Assembly (NCBI GenBank): GCA_019722365.1 | Contig: JADFUC010001043.1 | Coordinates: 1 to 64,000 of the forward strand | Source of the DNA: Lithospermum erythrorhizon | Taxonomy: Eukaryota > Streptophyta > Magnoliopsida > Boraginales > Boraginaceae | DNA length: 64,000 nucleotides | Direction: 5' to 3' | Part shown: in pieces, positions 1-13,330 of the stretch | Position numbering within the stretch: the first letter of the stretch is position 1 | How the letters are laid out: every line of letters begins with the position of its first letter | Notes under the pieces: generated by a model | Told to the model about the DNA's origin: nothing | Databases searched by the model: none | The model's input: only the letters and a program-made list of their open reading frames with translations | Program-made: the position numbers and the translations under genes

Positions 1-1400
1 TCAGTATTACTTCGTTCAGTTACGTATTGCTCACCATCTAGTCAACATTTCATAATATGCCTTACCCACGGATACGTTTATAACACGAATGCAGTCAAAA
101 TCAATTTACCATATACTTCGCTCGAACATAAATAAGGTAACAAGCAGTGATAAATCCCCACTTGGCTAGTACGCTAAGCGCCCAATGATCAATCGCTCAT
201 GCTTGTTGTTCTGCGTCAGTCAAAACGAACTTGCAGAAAATATAATTACTACTCGCGACAATTTCAACCCTTGCCCTAATTCAACTTTTCAACCCATTTT
301 GAATTACAAATTGACAACTGCATTATGGGTGCTAATTATGTTTCAATAACAACTACGATGGCAGAGTTTAACTACCGGATGAAATCCCGTAATCGGCCCG
401 ATACGCCTCGAATTACTAACACTTCGATAAATTTCAATCAACCCAAATTTCAACACCAATTAATTAAGCCGTACTATCGACCTCCCCAATCAGTAATTTA
501 GCGTATATTAACTTGCATATTTATACTCGTAATTTCATCTCGAAACAATGATGTAGGTCGATAACATTTTATACTATGACGCATTTTAGAGAAAATTGAC
601 CTCTGATCACTTTCGAAAATTAACTCAGCTATGACACTTTCTACCCCAAATATCGATCATTATCCAACTCGTATATTATAATCCCAAGCTTCAGTCAGCT
701 AATTATATGCGATAATATCATAAAAAGCAGTCGACCCAAAATTCCAAAAATTCGGCGATACAAAACATCCGAAATTCCACATCAAATACGATATTTCAAC
801 TCAAGAACAACTAATTTAGAACCCAAGAATCGATTATACTTGATAAAATTGAGAAATACAAAAGTCAACAAAAAGTCAACTCGGCCGAACTCACAAAATA
901 TTCAACAAGATGGGACCTTTTTTACCTTGAAAGCAGCAGCGAGGGCGATGAGAGCTCTCCAAAAATTTGAGGTCCAAAGCTTGAGAGATGGAGGAGAAAA
1001 TTGAAGAAGAAGAAAGCAATTTGAGAGGCTATAAGTCAGCGGAGGAAGAAAAGAAAGGGGAAATGGGTTTGGGTGGTTTGGGCTTATTTGATGAGTTAGT
1101 AATTGGGTTGGGCCCAAAAGTCCAACCGGTGAAAATCCGAACATTTTAATTCGATCGTCGTCGTTTAAGCTTTATCTGAAATAACTCCCAATATTAACAT
1201 TAACGTACATAAAATATTAAGTGGGTTTAAATTCTTACCGTAAATAAATTTATTAATCTCGCATTTTAATTTATTATTAATTAACGAGGTCATTATCGGT
1301 TTTTACGTGCCGCTGTAAAAATTTCGTCGCCGAAATTCTCAACTCAATCACTACGAAAAGTAAAATCAAAGCAACCATGATCGCAACCTCAGACAAAATT
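1..1400 (-). repeat. LTR / 3' region of a minus-strand Ty3/gypsy element
   Basis: I see no gene here. The block lies downstream (in minus orientation) of recognisable gypsy integrase and RNase H remnants. It carries the paired motif AAAGTCAACAAAAAGTCAAC near 860-885, which recurs in similar form at 22850-22880 in another LTR-like block of this window. That makes it likely LTR DNA of a chromovirus-type gypsy element. The exact LTR ends were not found. The short open frame at 902-1144 is low-complexity and Pro/Leu/Ser-rich with no recognisable domain, so it is not called as a gene. Confidence 0.4.
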
Positions 1401-1599
1401 TTGCGGGTAACGGTTTCTCATATCCTCGCCATGCTGCCGTGAACTTTCTACTCGATGATTCTCGCGTAGCCTTTTACGATTTAGGTTCTTTGTTCGCAAG
1501 CGTGCTTCTCTTCGATCGAAGATCTGCGGTCCTATTTCATAGGTTAAATCTACACCCGAAGTCATCGGTTTGAAACTCTAAGATTTGCGACTCGTCCGG

Positions 1600-2590
1600 C
1601 GGTACTTCCTCAGCTTGAACACGTGGAGCAGCATCGTGAATCCTCTCGATTCTGCAAGCGAGGCCAAGCGGTAACTCTGCTCCCAGTACTGTCGAGATTT
1701 CAAACGGTCCAATGTACGAGGACTCGACTTCCCACTTCTCCCGAACCTCATTACACCCTTCCGTGGAGATATCTTGAGAAATACTCGGTCGCCTCGAGCG
1801 ACAAATCTACTCGGGCGTCAATCATCGTACATCTTTTTGTCTATCATGCTAGTCACAAATGTTGTTGTATCACTTTTCTTCTCTCTCGAACTCGACCAAC
1901 TCGAGACCCATAAATCTTCCTTTCCTGCCTCGTTTCAAACATATCGAGGTCTACACCTCCAACCGCACAAAGCTTGACAGTGCCATTCAATCTTTGGCTG
2001 TTATTATAAGCAAACTCATTTTGGCAACTCACCGTCCCAGCTACGAGGCTTCCGACACCTGAAGCTTCATGACATGTCTCCAGCGTTTGAATCGTTCTCG
2101 GATAATCCGTCCATTTGAGGATGAAGCGCGGTACTCTAATGGACAACCGTCCCTAATGCCTCGGCCTCCCGAAACCTCGAAGTGAACCTTGCGTCCACTA
2201 TCCGAGAAACAATACTCTTCGGTACCCATTAATTAAGCGGCAATTACTGCGTACATCTTGGCGACTTCTCCGGCCCGTCGGTTGCTTTAATGGGTTGAAA
2301 ATGGCGGTCTTAGATGAATCTATCCACAATTACCCCAAATCCCATCATTTCTTTTAAAGGTTTTGGAAGCCCAGTATAAAGATCCATGGTGATCTTCTCC
2401 CAGTTCCTTTCAGTGTCGGTAGCGGTTCTGTGACCCAGCGGAAGGTTTATGGTCAATCTTGACCTGTTGACAAATCAAACACCTTGCTACAAAATCAGCA
2501 ATTTCTTTCTTCATTCCCGGCCACCCATAGTTCTCCCTTAAATTTCAGTACATCTTCATACTCCCCGGATGCATATTATGAAGCATTGTG
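1600..2590 (-). pseudogene. Ty3/gypsy integrase remnant
   Basis: Reading the minus strand in shifting frames gives successive pieces of a plant gypsy integrase. Near 2460-2590 lies the zinc-binding part, with LHNMHPGSMKMY followed by WPGMKKEIADFVARCLICQQ. Near 2200-2400 lies the catalytic core (ITMDLYTGLPK-like, then VIVDR). Near 2150-2240 lies PKSIVS..DARFTSRF, and near 2020-2060 NEFAYNNS. The order matches Tekay/Del-type integrase. Stops and frameshifts interrupt nearly every segment, so the protein cannot be made. It is the downstream part of the same decayed polyprotein as the RNase H at 2820-3160. Identity is secure from the motifs; the lineage is an inference. Confidence 0.75.
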
Positions 2591-2819
2591 AGCCTGCATT
2601 AAGATCTCATGTAGATTAGAGCAAAGTGGGGCCTGACACAGCTCGCTCTCTAAACTTGAATACCGTAAATGCATGGCTGTGAACTCGGTTACCTCCTCTT
2701 TCGCTTCCTCGACCGGCCTCGCACTTTCTCATCTTTCTTTTCGCGTCTCCCACATCTGAAGTAGCAATTACCGCTTCATATAGGCCAACAAAGATCCGTC
2801 GCCTCGACCTCAAAGTTTA

Positions 2820-3160
2820 CCCCGATATGTTTCAACTCCCTCTTTGGCTCATACGCTACTTTTTTGGCTTAAGGCATCCGCCCTTCATTTTACTTTCAGG
2901 ATGATATTCAATCGTCGGATACGTAGTCACTCGAAACTCTGTCCACTTATTGTCTCAAATTCGGCTCCTACGGGTGGTGATATACTTCAAACTCTTGTGG
3001 TCTGTAAATATCTGGCATTTAACCCCATACAAGTAGTGTCTCCAAATTTTCAAAGTGAAAACAATCGCGGCCAACTCCAAGTCATGGGTAGGATAATTCT
3101 TCTCATGATTCTTCAATTGTCGAGAAGCATATGCGATTACCTTCCCATCCTGCATCAATC
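2820..3160 (-). pseudogene. Ty3/gypsy reverse transcriptase C-terminus / RNase H remnant
   Basis: The minus strand at 2955-3158 encodes [15 protein letters not shown], then [19 protein letters not shown], then TDHKSLKYI. These are hallmark motifs of plant Ty3/gypsy RNase H, which removes the RNA strand during reverse transcription. Downstream (2820-2950) the IEYHP... segment continues out of frame, matching the usual DYDCTIDYHPGKAN region. A degenerate stretch at 3160-3240 resembles the preceding GYAVYTDAS region. The element is broken by frameshifts and is not functional. It abuts an unrelated plus-strand gypsy element at about 3.3-3.4 kb. Confidence 0.85.
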
Positions 3161-3359
3161 TGTAACCCTAACACGATGTGAAGCGTATTTACCGCATACC
3201 GCTTGTTCCACGACGGTGGTGTCAGCAATTTGGTCTTTCTAGTCAATCTCCTCTTGACTCATTGAAGCAGGCGTCGTACTCCTCGCCCCCAAACAAATGG
3301 TACACCACTTCATTGTCAACTTGGTGTCGGAGGCCGATCAGCGAAAATCTTGTATGAAT

Positions 3360-3605
3360 CTCACATAATATCATTAAACCCGAAAATTCTACTTTCGGTC
3401 GCGAAGGCCTCTCTAATTCGCCAGCACTTCCGCCTCGATCGGCAATCCGTTTCCAGAGAGCAATAGGCGATGAGTGGACCTCTATCGTTTGATAAATCTT
3501 CTTTGTACCTAGATAGGTTCCGAGGGTTTATTGTATTGAGATGCTTGGCGTACTTATAAATAAAATCTTCCACATTGAATCTTAGCATCTGGTGGGAATT
3601 TATCT
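3360..3605 (+). repeat. LTR end shared with 23700-23915
   Basis: The segment around GTTTGATAAA..TTCTTTGTACCTA, followed by a TTATAAATAA box, is repeated at 23790-23915 in the same orientation with a few indels. It immediately precedes the leader and gag of a plus-strand gypsy element, so it is probably the 3' end of that element's 5' LTR. The left part appears cut off by the minus-strand gypsy element to its left. Confidence 0.5.
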
Positions 3606-3888
3606 CTTATTGCCAATTTCGACTCGGAGAGATGCATCCAAACATAAACACTATTGAGGTCTCTAGTGCAAAACATATTTTTTTCAAACCTTAGAAGCTA
3701 CGGTAACTATAAGGTAGACTTTTAAGGCGCTGAAATTGCGAATATGCTTGTCCACCGTGCAATCTGAGAGGTTGAATACCGTAGGCTTGGCTGCCTGACC
3801 GAGATATCCATCTTTATCCATTTGTGGTTTACACAGTTCCACCATAAGAGAGTCGCACACTAACTCCACTAGCTCCTATGTGCTAGCA

Positions 3889-5140
3889 ATGATGACTGGA
3901 GTAACAACCCTGGAGGAACAAGTAGTTGCTCTCAAAAGAGTGATCGAGGACTTGGCCAAACAAATTACTACGCCGGAGACGACTATTTATCCCCTGACTT
4001 TACACAGGAAGAGCGGTTGATGAACCTTGAACATATGCAGCCAAAAGCTAGCCTAAGGAGGCCCAGAGCCCCACACTGAGGCCTACTCCCTCCAAAGTAC
4101 ACGGAGGCCGAGTTCAAATGTCTCCGCGTGACCTCAGCGTACACCGAGGAAGCCCGGCAGAAATTCTGGCGCGCGGTTGTCTCGACTACGGAAACGATCC
4201 TCGCTGTGCCTTTCGGGGGTTCATATTAGGGGTAATCAAGAAGGCAGTGGGGCCGAGTTCACTCCCCACCTCTATATCCAAGCCACACCCCACGCCAAAC
4301 CAGCGAAAATGTCTGGCTGCACATGAGCCTCCCCAATTACAACGGTTTGATGGAGTTGGGAACCCCCGAAGCGATGCATCCATTTCGCTTTGTTGAGACA
4401 TGCAACAATGCTGGCACAAATGAGGATCACATGGTCAAACAGTTCATTTGGTCGCTCAAAGGAAACACATTTGATTGGTACACCGAACTAGAACCGTACA
4501 TCTCCGATAGTTGATCGCGGTGGAATCACGAGTTCTAGCTGGCTTTTTAAGCGCTGGCATACGGTTAGCATGATAGAGCTAACTGGCGCTACTTGATGTA
4601 AAGATGAGCCGGTGTGCTATAAACCGATGGAGAAGTTTGTGCCTTAAATGCAAAGATAAGCTGTCAGAAACATCAGCTATCAGCATGTGCATACAAGGCA
4701 TGCCTTTAAGGATACTCTGATACGATACGCGGGGTATCTTGCCGAGCATTTGAGCAGCTATCGACCAGAGCTCATGATATGGAACTAACCATAGCTACAA
4801 ACAAGGGAGAAGGATCGTGCTCGATGCCGACACCTTACAGAGAGCAAAATCTGAGGTCAAAAGATGGTGACTACAAAGTTAACCAAGTTTTCCTTCAAAA
4901 CTAAAAGAAGAGAGGGAGGTCTTGACCTCGGTGAGAAGAAACGTCTCTCACTAAAAGAAATGCAAGCCAAAAAATATCCATTCTTTGACTCTGACATTCC
5001 AGGGATGTTTGAAGAGTTTCTAAAGGCCAAGCTCATAGAGCTGCCTAAACCTAAACACCCTGAAGAAGCAAATAGAAGCACGAGAGAAGGATTAATCACG
5101 AAGTACCACAAATCTTGGGTCATCCTATAGAGAAGTGCTT
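3889..5140 (+). pseudogene. Ty3/gypsy gag (capsid) remnant
   Basis: The start is ATG at 3889. The first 43 residues (MMTGVTTLEEQVVALKRVIEDL...) form the predicted coiled coil typical of plant gypsy Gag, then a stop follows. Further plus-strand fragments appear in order. At 4323-4514 there is LPNYNG..FRFVETCNNAGT and VKQFIWSLKGNTFDWYTELEP. At 4560-4790 there is MIELT...KDEPV and a degraded RAHDMELSIA-like end. At 4860-5130 there is LKEMQAKKYPFFDSD, PGMFEEFLKAKLIELP and KYHKSW. These match the retrotransposon gag domain and the KYH..H zinc-binding C-terminus of Tat/Ogre-like elements. Several stops and frameshifts make it non-functional. Confidence 0.85.
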
Positions 5141-5900
5141 CATATTTCAGAAGAAGGTGATGGACTTAGCTCGGCCAGAGACGTCTTGTTGGAAAGACAA
5201 AGTCTCGGCCTAAACACCGCTCTTATAGTCATCCGACCCTGCGAAGTCAAAATTGCGGAAGACTTGAGTAAGTAAATTAGAGCCGGGAAAGCATGGGCCG
5301 AGATTACTCAAGTGACTCCATGCAGTCAAATTACCATGTGTGAGATAGAAGAAGACTCGACCGTAGCGGAGAGACCAAGAGGCGCCCTGAGGCACTGAAT
5401 AATCCCCAGACGCCGTTGCCGCTATGGGGCAGAAGACTTGCACAAAGAAGAAAATCTTGATCTAGCCGACCCCTTTATGTGTAGGATATATATGTGAAAG
5501 GAGAATCGGCCAGTGTTGGTAGATGGAGGGTCATTTGTGAACATGCTACTTCAGGACAACTTAAAACTCTTGGGAATCTCCAGCGGTGATAGTCTAGCAT
5601 ATTAATCTGAGCTTAATCAAAATGGCAGAAAGAGCCTTAGGGAAGGTAATACACACGACAATAGGAGAAACTACTTCATGGTTCCATTATGATCGATGCT
5701 TTCGATCCACATCTGATATTATACCCCAGGACGACCATGAGATCATGGCAGATATGCAGTCCCCTCGACCTACATCAATATGCGAAGTCTTGCAAAAGTG
5801 GCGTAGAAAAAACGATCAAGAGGCGTGAAATCCTTCATGATCGAGAAGAATCATACTTTGCGAGAGGCAGTACTAATGAAAAAGAAAATAAATGAGCCTC
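5130..5900 (+). pseudogene. Ty3/gypsy zinc knuckle and aspartic protease remnant
   Basis: This continues from gag. HPIEKCF at about 5120-5150 is the end of the zinc-knuckle-like motif. At about 5510-5590 the plus strand reads VLVDGGSFVNML, the retropepsin active-site region in which the expected DGGS is retained, followed by LKLLGIS. From 5620 the AERALGKVIHTTIGE stretch matches the strand that follows the active site. At 5690-5830 FHMIDA, LLGRPW-like and YAKSCKSGVEKTIK pieces are spread over two frames. The role was polyprotein processing. Frameshifts make it inactive. Confidence 0.75.
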
Positions 5901-6640
5901 GGCCCGGTAGGGAAAGTTAGAAAGCGCCCGAGTGGAGCCCTCAGTCGCTTCCCGAGAAGGGGCCGATGCGAAAGTAGAAATTTCGCTTCACCCCACGCTG
6001 ACTAAAAAGGTAACCCGGCACCATTGAAAGGCTTCGTGCTACCCGGCTAGTGGGCGAAAAAGTTGAGCGTGGCACCGTAGGACCAAAGGCTTATGACCTC
6101 TGGTCAAGAAGGATGTGACCACAAGAGTAAAACCTTGGGAGAATTCCCACCGAAGTCACGGTAACAAAGTACATAGCCTAAACAAAGCATGAATGCCTTG
6201 ACAAAAGGAAGCGTACCTCAAAAGTCCACTTATTTGGGCTCGAGATGTGTTCTAGAAATCCCCTCTGAGTCTGATCAAGCGGGTAAATAACTACCACATA
6301 TCCGTGGTAGAGGAGTCTTCTGAGAAAGACAACAAGCGAAGGTCGGTCTTAGCAAGGAGTACAGGGGCAAAGTCAAAAGCCAATGCCCGATCCAAAGGAG
6401 ATTTGTTTTCGACAGACTTGGAAAGCCGACTCAGAAGCCCATTTAAGAAAAATCGAGAGGGAGAAAGAAGCTCGACCTCGTGTTTGACATAGGCGAAGAA
6501 AATGAGGCATACCGGTGAGTTGCCTTCGGCCTAACTGGCAGCGCGAGTCCTCGTCCTTGGAAAGTAATGAAAAGAGGTTCGTACCAACCTCCCGTGTATC
6601 GGTGAGAAAAAAAAGGCCTTGAAAAGGGGATATGTGGCCT
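5900..6640 (+). pseudogene. Gypsy gag-pol linker remnant
   Basis: No long open frame is present. From about 6385 the plus strand, read across frames, gives VFDRLG-like and LVFDIGEENEA, then GLTGSASPRPWKVMKRGSYQPPVY. These recall the linker between protease and reverse transcriptase in plant Tat-type gypsy elements. The sequence stops being recognisable at about 6640, where the LTR of a different element begins. No reverse transcriptase of this element was recognised in the window. Confidence 0.45.
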
Positions 6641-8220
6641 TGAATCTAGTATGAATTTAATAAATGATGAACGCAATTCATACATCAGTTCTCAAAATAA
6701 TGTAAGTATCTAAACGCAAAAAATACAAATGTATGAATACGAGAATTCTTACGTTGCGGCGGAGCGAGTTGAACCCGATTCCCCACGAAAAGCCTGTGAG
6801 GTTGCCTCAGTCCTCTCAGGTGCTTGTTCAACACGGAAAGATGTCCTCTAGATTGCACACATCGAGGAAGCAGACCGAGAACTTGAACTTGCTAGAATTT
6901 GAGGATGAAATGAAATTGGAAGAAAATTCTTCCGATTCTCCAAGGAAAGAGCGGTATCTTTTAGAGGGGTGAAGGTTTTATGATTCTTATCTCGTGAAAG
7001 AGCCAATCCTCTTAAATACCAAGTCCCAAATTCCACTCGTTAAGCAACTCGTTAAGAAATCAGTTTAACTCGTTAACTTAATTAGACCGTTATGAGCTTC
7101 TAATTAAATAATGAGTTACTAGTGAGTTGTTCTATTTTAATTAACTTAACGAAGTCAGGTGAAATACTAACGAAATTATTTATCGAATAACTTATCAAGT
7201 TATTCATCGATTTCAATTGCTTAATTGATTAAACTTGCAAGTTTAACCAATTGATGTTCATCAACATATATATTTGACAAATATATAAATATTGAGAAAT
7301 ACATTTCTCCCGATATCTGAAGTCTCGTTTAATTTCATTCATGAAATATTATTCGAATATCATTGTATGTGTGTGACGCCCAGGCTCGGATAATAGTAAG
7401 TTGTATAATAATAATTGGTAATTACTATTATTATAGCGATTAATGGTAAGATCAGCAATATTTCATAGCCGCCCAAATTATCATGAGAACCAGCTAGTAA
7501 TATACCGTTACTAAGGTGAACACTAAGTTCTAGTAATCACGTTTAACAACACGTTAAAATGGTGTCTATGATGTATAGCGGGCACAATAAAGGGAATCGA
7601 TTCTCATTGATTCAACCTCCCACGCCACTTGGGCGATTGCTACAATTCCTTTTATCGTGCGATCTACAGTATTAGGCCTAAATCATAAAAGTGTCTCGCC
7701 CAAACACATGACTTTCTTTACTCGAGTATGGTGAATAAGCATTTAGCGTCCATAAATAGTCGGTACGAGCGTGAGAGGCACGAGATCTTCCTTGTATATC
7801 GAGGGCGGATAAAATCCTCCCCGATATATCAACGTCTATCGTTATACTCATTTGTGTGACTGACATATGCCGTTATGATCCCCAGCTTAAGGCGGAGCGT
7901 TAGGTCATAGTCAAAATCACCGGAAAGCATATAACCTGAGACCGGCGTATTACGGTATTGATCAGTCTGCTGCGCTAACTTGATCAATCTTTGATCACTA
8001 ATCAAAACACCATGTTAGTCATATAATGCTTGTCGCCCTAGCTTCTCGGCTTGTCCCAGGCCAGAGGCTTTAGGTATCTACTTGTGTTCTAGGCTTGAAG
8101 AGGTGTTATCAACAATTCATGTTGCCTCTACAGAAAGCATAGACCTAGAGTTAACTTTTCACTCATGGGGATACAATACATGTATATTATATATTTCAAC
8201 GGCATGTGAAATATATAATA
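6640..8220 (-). repeat. 3' LTR of copy A1
   Basis: The left copy of the long LTR. It matches 13869-14880 over its first kilobase and 57100-58320 over its second half, including ACCATGTTAGTCATAT..ATGCTT, TAGGCTTGAAG..GTGTTA and TACATGTATATTAT. The right end is approximate because the paired LTR is truncated. Confidence 0.6.
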
Positions 8221-11200
8221 GGTAACTATATGAATGAATCGCATTCATGTAGTTTAATTAATAATCGAATTAAAAGCATAAAAGGAACCTTTATTTTTCC
8301 CCAATTAATTATTTAACTTATTCGAGAAAAGTGAATAGAACTAGCTCCATTTGAACTTTGCCGCGTTAGGTTCCTTAAAATTAAACTCGTGAAAACCAAA
8401 CTAGTTGAATCACGAGGGAAGGATCTCAACTCCGAGATCGTGTAAATCAATACATGGATCCTTTGAGCATGTTTAGATTATTTCATGATATGTAAAGCAA
8501 GAGAATGGTGATTACAATCACATCCTTTGCAGTACTACTTACAACGTCTTTACATTCATCGACCGGTCTCTGGCGAAATCATTGATGACTAAGATTATCG
8601 ACATAGTCATGCCGCGAATATGATCAAAATGGAGTTTGACCATTTCTCGGGGTTATCGGGTAGGTTTACAACCTGACTTCGAAGTGTATTAAAACACATC
8701 ATCTTATTAAATGCATATTATTTTAACAAGCAATACCAACAAAGCAGTGCTTGGTCAAGTTGCATCTTGAGTTCAAGTTTCCTTTAGTTTACTCGCGAGC
8801 ATCTTGGGCTTCGATCCTATTATGGAAATTCTTGGTAATAACTTTTCGCCTTGATGCAATGATCGTAATCTTCTTCACGCGTTCAGGTTACAAGTAGGTC
8901 AACAGCAGTCCATTGGCTGTAACTATATTTACCTCTTCTATTCTCTTAACGTTACTCACCCAAAGCGTGTATTGAGAATCGCGTGAATCACGGCTAGTAA
9001 AACTTCCTGATTCCAATCACGGGAATCATGCTCGTCATAGTTGTGGTCTTATGGCCAGCATGACCTTGACGCGGCATACGGTGAATCATATTACTATGTA
9101 ATAGACTTCAACCACTCTCATTAATGTGAGGCCCTTACTAGTGGGATTAGACCTCTAATGAAGAGTTGCCTTGTCAATAAGAGAATCTGTCTATTTATAG
9201 AATTTAATCTATTATAGATTTCAATCACCTCGAGCTTCATGACATCTTAAACTTAACAAGCAAATAAGTACAGCTCACTATATATATAATGTATTATTTG
9301 ATCATAGCATGTGTCACATATATGTACCAGGCTCTAAAATGTACAAGAATCTAATGGCTACTATACCCTCAAGGTTGTAGGAAGATTTCTTCAACATTTA
9401 GTGTATAAAACTTCATTTATGCGATTCTGGCTCAGCTAACCTTTAAAGACTCGAGGTTCTTAAATCACTCTTGATTCTTATTGATTTTCATCAAGTATCA
9501 AAGTCGGGAATATAACTCCATTATACTCAATCTTAAGTTTACAACTTTAAATTCTAGTAGTATAGAAACTTTCTTTTATACCGGCTTGAGATGTGGAGTT
9601 CTAATAATAATGTCAAGTATCGTTATCGCTGATCATTACTTAGGAGCATCCTTTGGATAACGCTTATACCCACATGTTACAACTTGGAATAACAATAAGA
9701 AAGTTTGAAATAAACATGAGCACAGTCAACCAATGAATATGTTTAATATTGGTTTCTCAACCAAATGTATGATTAAACGCTCATTCATGAATGATTGCTC
9801 ATTTAATGAGAATACATTTATTACTTCTGATGATTCACCATCCAGAAAGTAATATAGAATGAGCTCTTACTCCTGATGAATCACCATCCAGAAGATAAAA
9901 TAGAGCTTTATACTCAACCCATGTATTCACATCTTATTTCACTTAAATGACCTCAAGTCATTTATTGGAGTATTATTTATTCATGTTGTCATTTTGTATC
10001 GCTGTTTTGGCTTTAAATCATTAGAAATGAATACTCCTTGATATAGCGAAGGGTTCTATCTTGGTTTGGTATCTCCCTATAGGAGCCACTTAGATAATTC
10101 AAGTCACAGTTATGTCTGAGATACTTCATATCAACTTTGGATCTGAGTTAAATTATGTCTACTACAGTGACATAATACTAACTTATCCTATACGAGATGT
10201 TTCAAAGTTTGTTTATCAAACACAACTCTTGAGTTGTCTCACAGTTGAATATGAATAAATTAATTTAAAGGTAGGTGTAGCAACCTTAATATGTGAAATT
10301 ATTTCATTCTTTGTGTTTCAGCCACGTTAAACACAATCCTTACTTGTATCACTCAACTAATGACACATCTAAGGTTAGAATGAAATTATCTTGGTATATG
10401 AGGGTGAAAGATCTCGTCCATACATTGTTTTAACTTCATTAAACACAACCTTAATTAAATATCCTTAACAAGTATGTTTTAAGATTAGAATGATGTCGTG
10501 CTTATGATGATATACTACTTATATCGATGATACCCGACTCGAGGCAGTAGTATTCATATGGCCTTTTTCCATACCCATATCAACTACGATGTATCATTCG
10601 ATATTTCAATCCTTGTTTGTATGTAAACATACAAACTTAATTTAGACTAAGCGAACCTCCAACTAAGTCTAGTAAGAGTTGACTTGGTCTTTTCAAGATT
10701 ATACTCGAGTCTTGTTCGAGTCATTATCCATAAGTATTATTCAATCGTTTGTTCAAGATTGATAAAACCCACAAGAAGAGTAGGAAGTAATGTTTCCTTA
10801 ATCCCAGAATCACGATATGGAAATGTGTAAAGTCAAGCATGACATTACTTTTACTGCTACAGTCTTGAAAATAGTTTAGAATCGACCATCTTCATGGAGG
10901 ATTTAAAGCGTATTAACAACTATAATGTAGTCGTATCATTCTGAAACTCGATAACTTTCTTTGTGTCTTTGTCTTCCATTATTATACTTGGCTCATATCC
11001 ATGATTAAATCATGTGAGTCAAAACTAGTGTTACCAAATATTTGATAGCCGTACGAGCATTCACGAACTTTTGTGACAAAATTATTTGAAATGAGATTCA
11101 ATCAAATCTCTCTTTCCAGTCCTAAATGTTACTTAAAATCCTTCTTTCTATGCTTTAAAGTTAGAAATAATGAAGCGAATCATTAACTTCAACTTATAGT

Positions 11201-11940
11201 TCCATGTTATTCGCTCAAGCGTACAAGTGACGTGAGAACCGAATAGATAACTTTGTTTATTTGGTTAAATATGCTTTAAAGTTCAAAATAATGGGCGAAT
11301 CATTAACTTGACTTATATAGTTCCATGTTCACTCAATTTGTACAAGAGCGGTGAGAACGAATAGATACTTTGCTTATTTTGGTTACATACCATGAAAACT
11401 TTGTTTAAATCATGATTAGAACCATGTTAAATCGTATTAAAAAACTAAATACTTGATCGCATGTCTTTGTGTAGATACAAACTTATTCAAGATCATTCAA
11501 TAGTTTTTCTCAAATGAGATCAGGCTTATTTGTTATTTAAAACTTGTTTGGTGGCTAAGAGAGCAATGTGACATATTAGTGTACGCAGCATCATCGCGCT
11601 GATTGAATCAAAAATTAATTATCCTTCCGATCATATCGTGTGACTTTGTTCAGGTGAACCAAAGTTCATCTGACGATATCAATATGATTGAATCGAGTCT
11701 TAAATATTTATTTAAAAAGTTTATCTTATTAACATAGAACCGATTGCGATAGTTGAAGGAGATCGCGTTGTAACACTTTGTTTTAAACAAAGTCATTCGG
11801 ATTTCTCCTTAACTTATTTTATTTCCGCATTATAAAGTCATGCATTTAGTTTGCCCGATAATGGTGAATAAAATAGGTAAACTTAACCTATGTCGGAAAC
11901 ATAATAGGAAATATGCAACTTAAAATACTTGATGTAGTTG
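8220..11940. other. Non-coding interior of copy A1
   Basis: About 3.7 kb of AT-rich DNA with no recognisable gene on either strand. It holds two imperfect local duplications. One, of about 45 bp, lies at 9824-9910 (TCTGATGATTCACCATCCAG, then CCTGATGAATCACCATCCAG). The other, of about 120 bp, lies at 11150-11390 (TATGCTTTAAAGTT...GCGAATCATTAACTT...GTTCCATGTT in both units). It occupies the place where gag-pol would lie in an autonomous relative. Confidence 0.5.
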
Positions 11941-11944
11941 AAAC

Positions 11945-13330
11945 AATCATGCGTATTTACAAAATGAATTGTAAATATACCCGTACTTCAAATCTCACAA
12001 AATGTACAAGGTATCCAAGATCTCTTACTTAAATCAAGCGGAAACAACTGACATTTTGAATCGGTTATAATGGAGTTATCGGCCGATTATGTAAAACTAC
12101 GTAACTCTTGTGTCGTTAGCATACTATTCAAAGATGCTACCCGACTTTTGTATCTCAGACAAACCGGTTAAGCGCCCAATTAACCAAAAATTGCTTGGAA
12201 TGATAAATCTGAAAGCCAGCGTTAGTGGAAATCAACTTGACGTCCGTTGTCATATCCCAAGTGCAAAGCATGTGGCACTTGCCCGTCGCGGTGTGTCCGA
12301 GATGTCTGACCTATTTAACGACTTTAAAATTGACGATACGTTGCTTAAATTTTAAATTGGTGAGACTATTATTACTTTGCTTTTATTTTACCTTGCGGTT
12401 GTAGCACATAATCGACATATGTACAGCATGAAAAATAAAAAAGTAATCGCATTTCAAGGCGTATGATATGACCCATGGAGCTATTACATTTCAAAACTTG
12501 ACAACATTAGAATTCCTGTACAATTTATGCATCGTCAAGCCGGAATATACGAAGCTCGTCTTGAATTACAATTCAAATACACTAATCGACTTAGGCAATG
12601 CAAGTTTGTGGGAGAAACAAAGAAAATTAAAAAAAATAAAATAATATATTTCAGGTCATGTATACAACAACAATACGATGCCTTGAACCGGAGAAAACAA
12701 TTAAATATCGATACACCTCCGTTTCGTTTCCGTAACAATATATATGAACTTCAAAAATATTAAAAAGCAAATAAATGCACTTAATAATAAAATATATTAA
12801 ATGAAATAAAAAATAATTATGTTAAAAGCTAATTGACTAATTAATGATAATTATTACAATAATTACCACCCTCTTAAATTATGGAATAATTACTTACAAC
12901 TAATTAACTCCAAAATTTGAAATTTAAAAGTTATCATGAAATATTTTCAAAAATTGTCAATTAATGAAAATAATTTTGAAAGGGAAATATAAATCAAATT
13001 TAATGCCATTCAAGATATATATTCAATCATATTTAATGACAAAATTTATGATTTAACATTTAAAATCGAAATTAATAATTCACCAAATAAATTTAAAATA
13101 AAAATAATTACATAAAATACATTTAGGGGTTTTCTAAGCTTGGATGACCAACTTCAAAGACCAAAACCGCCGGCCTCCGGCCCACCCACGAAATAACCTG
13201 CCAACGGTGCCGTAAAATGCCAATGGGCTACGTCGGTGGCGAGCATCTGAGCCGGGCCGCAGTTCGGCGACTTCATTTTATTAATTCATTTTGATTTCGG
13301 TTTTTTAGGATTAATTGAAGCTTTTGTAAA
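11945..13330 (-). repeat. Conserved leader region shared with 62440-63970
   Basis: This is collinear with 62440-63970. Shared anchors are TACTTCAAATCTCACAAAAT, CGGTTATAAT, AAACTAC.TAACTCTTGTGT, AAACCGGTTAAGCG.CCAATTAA, GCGTTAGTGGAAATCA, GGTGAGA.TATTATTACTTTG and CATGAAAAATAAAA. In both copies it lies between the coding position and the 5' LTR, so it is most simply the 5' leader of the family on the minus strand. The short plus-strand frames inside it are not conserved as frames between copies and are not called. Confidence 0.6.

Noticed and set aside
2844..3242. 132-residue plus-strand open frame
   Set aside because: It is antisense to a clear gypsy RNase H on the minus strand and has no recognisable domain.
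12110..12355. 81-residue plus-strand frame shared in DNA with 62600-62860
   Set aside because: The DNA is conserved between two retroelement leaders, but the reading frame is not kept in the second copy, and the element reads on the other strand.
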